Assembly (NCBI GenBank): GCA_002439585.1
Contig: DJOF01000019.1
Coordinates: 1 to 62,229 of the forward strand
DNA from: Bacteroidales bacterium UBA6445
GTDB lineage: Bacteria > Bacteroidota > Bacteroidia > Bacteroidales > UBA932
DNA: 62,229 bases
Reading direction: 5' to 3'
The notes beneath the pieces were generated by a model. It was not told the origin of the DNA and ran no database searches. It saw only the letters and a program-made list of their open reading frames with translations. Position 1 is the stretch's first letter. The number at the start of each line of letters is the position of its first letter. Shown here one piece after another: positions 62,209-62,229 of this stretch. A program made the translations under genes and the position numbers.

Positions 62209-62229
62209 ATGAAAAAAATACTACTCATA
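62209..62229 (+). CDS. Start of a further gene, cut by the window end
   Basis: An ATG one nucleotide after the previous stop opens MKKILLI, the start of a signal peptide. It is probably the next gene of the SusC/SusD locus; nothing more can be said. Confidence 0.4.

Overview
The window is a chromosomal segment of a member of the Bacteroidales (Bacteroidota). The evidence is two SusC/SusD outer-membrane pairs, many lipoproteins with acidic residues soon after the lipobox cysteine, a secreted subtilase ending in a type IX secretion (T9SS) sorting domain next to a PorV/PorQ-family barrel, and promoters of the Bacteroidota type (TTTG, about 19-22 nt, TAnnTTTG). No genus can be assigned from the sequence alone. 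There are no rRNA genes, CRISPR arrays, transposases, integrases or phage genes.

Layout. 1-3200: a TonB-dependent receptor and a secreted heavy-metal-associated (HMA) protein, preceded by a leader that can fold into a three-way junction and followed by a 37-bp tandem repeat that copies the end of the HMA gene. 3263-9771: guaB, a SurA-like lipoprotein, a SurA-type foldase and an OstA/LptA-like protein, i.e. GMP synthesis followed by envelope biogenesis. 10140-15764: a SusC/SusD/Calx-beta lipoprotein operon closed by a hairpin. 15780-20874: an unknown secreted protein, the T9SS-type subtilase, the PorV/PorQ-like barrel and a small lipoprotein. 20884-24529: deoxynucleoside kinase, long-chain acyl-CoA synthetase, a free-standing tRNA-Leu(TAA) on the minus strand and fabG. 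24873-27972: two modular surface lipoproteins and a terminator.

28052-33819 (minus) is the rod-shape operon mreB-mreC-mreD-mrdA-rodA, divergent from ispD. An Lrp/AsnC regulator and topA follow on the minus strand; a bifunctional class A penicillin-binding protein, ddl and prmC follow on the plus strand. MreBCD, PBP2, RodA, the class A PBP and Ddl together give a large peptidoglycan-assembly cluster. 42548-46876 holds a lipoprotein, a U32-family protein and a TPR protein. 46985-50938 holds a very divergent M16-peptidase-like protein with no zinc motif, a DUF3109 protein and a DUF2007-like protein. 51855-55747 is an operon of a coiled-coil membrane protein, hemW and an aminopeptidase P. 55972-62229 opens a second SusC/SusD locus with two IPT/TIG lipoproteins that continues past the window.

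The most notable observations are: (i) the second SusC gene is out of frame at a run of eight G just after its signal peptide, as expected for slipped-strand phase variation, with an inverted repeat in its upstream region; (ii) short tandem repeats span the stop codons of three genes; (iii) a degenerate repeat occurs as three partial copies between genes; (iv) the first TonB receptor has a structured leader; (v) RodA carries a four-copy eight-residue repeat in a loop; (vi) the M16-like protein appears catalytically dead. Gene-level calls rest on recognised motifs; repeat, promoter and RNA-structure calls are read directly from the bases but are untested.
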